Shown here: one piece after another, positions 62,814 through 64,000 of the stretch
How positions within the stretch are numbered: position 1 is the stretch's first letter
Layout of the letters: every line of letters begins with the position of its first letter
NCBI RefSeq assembly: GCF_006716645.1
Contig: NZ_VFPL01000001.1
Coordinates: 3,596,001-3,660,000, forward strand
Direction of reading: 5' to 3'
Length of the DNA stretch: 64,000 bases
Source of the DNA: Arcticibacter tournemirensis
Lineage (GTDB): Bacteria; Bacteroidota; Bacteroidia; Sphingobacteriales; Sphingobacteriaceae
Program-made: the position numbers and the translations under genes
The notes under the pieces: model-generated
Seen by the model: only the letters and a program-made list of their open reading frames with translations
The model's database searches: none
What the model was told of the DNA's origin: nothing

Positions 62814-63809
62814 ATGGAAACAGTTGTAAGCGGTATACGAAGTACCGGAAAACTACATTTAGGTAATTACTACGGAGCAGTTAAAAGCTTCATAAAGATG
62901 CAGCATGAATATAACTGCTTTTTTTTTATTGCAGATTATCATTCTTTAACCACACACCCTACTCCGGCAGACCTTCACGGCAATGTAAAACAGGTTTTGG
63001 TAGAATACCTGGCGGCAGGAATAGATCCGGAGAAAGCTACTATCTATGTCCAGTCGGACATTCCTGAAATTCCCGAATTATATTTATTTTTAAATATGAA
63101 CGCTTATATGGGCGAGCTCGAAAGAAGCACTTCGTTTAAAGATAAAGTGCGGGCAAATCCAAATAACGTAAACGCAGGGCTGCTCACTTACCCTGTATTG
63201 ATGGCAGCGGACATTATCATTCATAAAGCCACAAAAGTACCTGTAGGAAAAGACCAGGAGCAGCATCTTGAAATGGCCCGTACTTTTGGGAACCGGTTTA
63301 ACAGAATGTATGGTCACGATTATTTCCCCGAACCATATGCCTTCAGTTTTACTGAAAAGCTGGTAAAGATCCCCGGGCTCGATGGCAAAGGTAAAATGGG
63401 TAAGTCAGAGGGTGAGAATAATGCTGTTTATCTTTCAGACAGTCCTGAAATAATACGAAAAAAAGTAATGAAGGCGGTTACTGATAGCGGTCCCACCGCA
63501 GAGTTTCAGGAAAAGCCCGATTTCATTCAAAACCTGTTTGATCTCATGAAAGTCGTTTCTTCAGAAGACACCTATCAGCACTTCGATGAGCTCTATAATA
63601 AATGCCAGATAAGGTATGGCGATTTGAAAAAACAGCTTGCTGAAGACATGATTGTGGCAACAAATCCCGTACGGGAGCGTATCAACGATATTGCATCTGA
63701 TACCGTGTACTTAAGAAAGGTTGCACAGCTCGGGGCTGAGAAGGCCAGGGCAAGCGCATCAAAAACGCTTCAGGAAGTAAGGGAGATTATTGGATTTAAG
63801 CATTTTTAA
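62814..63809 (+). CDS. trpS: Tryptophanyl-tRNA synthetase
   Basis: 331 aa from the ATG at 62814 (METVVSGIRSTG). The class I HIGH-equivalent is TGKLHLGNYYGA; KMGKSEGENNAVYLSD is the KMSKS-type loop. It charges tRNA-Trp. An earlier in-frame ATG at 62778 is less likely by comparison with the usual family start. Confidence 0.97.
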   Translation: METVVSGIRSTGKLHLGNYYGAVKSFIKMQHEYNCFFFIADYHSLTTHPTPADLHGNVKQVLVEYLAAGIDPEKATIYVQSDIPEIPELYLFLNMNAYMGELERSTSFKDKVRANPNNVNAGLLTYPVLMAADIIIHKATKVPVGKDQEQHLEMARTFGNRFNRMYGHDYFPEPYAFSFTEKLVKIPGLDGKGKMGKSEGENNAVYLSDSPEIIRKKVMKAVTDSGPTAEFQEKPDFIQNLFDLMKVVSSEDTYQHFDELYNKCQIRYGDLKKQLAEDMIVATNPVRERINDIASDTVYLRKVAQLGAEKARASASKTLQEVREIIGFKHF

Positions 63810-63883
63810 CTGATTGAGGGCAGTATCCGGACTTAGGTTAAGCTGTTCAGTGCCTGCTAGTTTTAATTTTAATTTATTGTAAA

Positions 63884-64000
63884 ATGCACATTGCCGTCGT
63901 AGGAAATATCGGAGCCGGAAAAACAACATTAACGGAATTACTGTCAAAGCACCTTGGGTGGGAACCTCACTATGAAGCAGTAGATAACAACCCTTATCTG
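63884..64000 (+). CDS. Deoxynucleoside kinase (3' truncated by window edge)
   Basis: 39 codons visible: [20 protein letters not shown] with P-loop GNIGAGKT and ...[11 protein letters not shown], matching deoxyadenosine/deoxyguanosine kinases. It runs off the window edge. Confidence 0.9.
   Translation, partial: MHIAVVGNIGAGKTTLTELLSKHLGWEPHYEAVDNNPYL

Noticed and set aside
1-64000. CRISPR arrays, prophage or transposons
   Set aside because: No regularly spaced repeats, Cas genes, integrase or transposase signatures were seen; the S24 regulator alone is insufficient to call a prophage.

Overview
The window looks like a chromosomal segment from a Bacteroidota bacterium, most likely Sphingobacteriales/Sphingobacteriaceae (Pedobacter-like). 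The evidence is a FecR anti-sigma/SusC/SusD trio whose SusC has an STN domain, an LptD-type outer-membrane protein of the Bacteroidota form, an STN/CarboxypepD_reg receptor architecture, several upstream TAnnTTTG elements typical of the Bacteroidota sigma factor, weak Shine-Dalgarno signals, and moderate GC content. I found no rRNA, tRNA, CRISPR array, prophage or intact insertion sequence. Family names are from recognition of motifs by eye; no database search was run.

Layout. 1-6.3 kb: FecR (5' truncated), SusC, SusD, ending at a clear terminator. 6.3-8.8 kb: membrane acyltransferase-like protein, DinB-like protein, secreted hypothetical. 8.9-12.0 kb (minus): a NEW3-domain membrane protein, ABC ATPase and ABC-2 permease in one operon. 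12.3-13.9 kb: an unrecognised 285-aa protein, a GreA/GreB-like protein and a 67-aa UVR-motif protein. 14.0-22.5 kb (minus): a seven-gene operon with an HlyD-type adaptor, TolC-like channel, ABC ATPase, two FtsX/MacB-type permeases, an NtrC-type sigma-54 activator and its histidine kinase. 22.6-28.0 kb: mixed metabolic genes (aldo/keto reductase, SMP-30 lactonase, single-domain response regulator, SurE, lipid-kinase-like protein, DUF2231-Rieske protein). 28.1-37.1 kb: GlgX, a small barrel-like protein, lipoyl E2, CinA, LptD and a cell-wall amidase.

37.2-43.0 kb holds the most unusual system: four co-directional genes that look like a chaperone-usher surface-fibre operon (small pilin-like subunit, PapD-like chaperone, large three-module protein with a pilin-like C-terminal module, and a 930-aa usher-like barrel protein). 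A strong intercistronic hairpin follows the small subunit gene. Bacteroidota fibres described so far are mainly lipoprotein-based type V pili, so this layout deserves testing.

43.0-53.5 kb: queuosine-precursor transporter, omega-amidase, PPK2, class A PBP, a large metallopeptidase/TolB-propeller/barrel fusion, a GIY-YIG protein divergent from an HTH-S24 repressor with paired operator-like repeats, and a Spy-like protein. 53.8-64.0 kb: mostly housekeeping genes (AspC, heptose kinase, QueA, IspD, cobalamin adenosyltransferase, GatC, PlsC, TrpS, deoxynucleoside kinase) plus a MacB-type permease and ATPase lying apart, two tiny genes, and a GC-rich unexplained 235-bp island before trpS.
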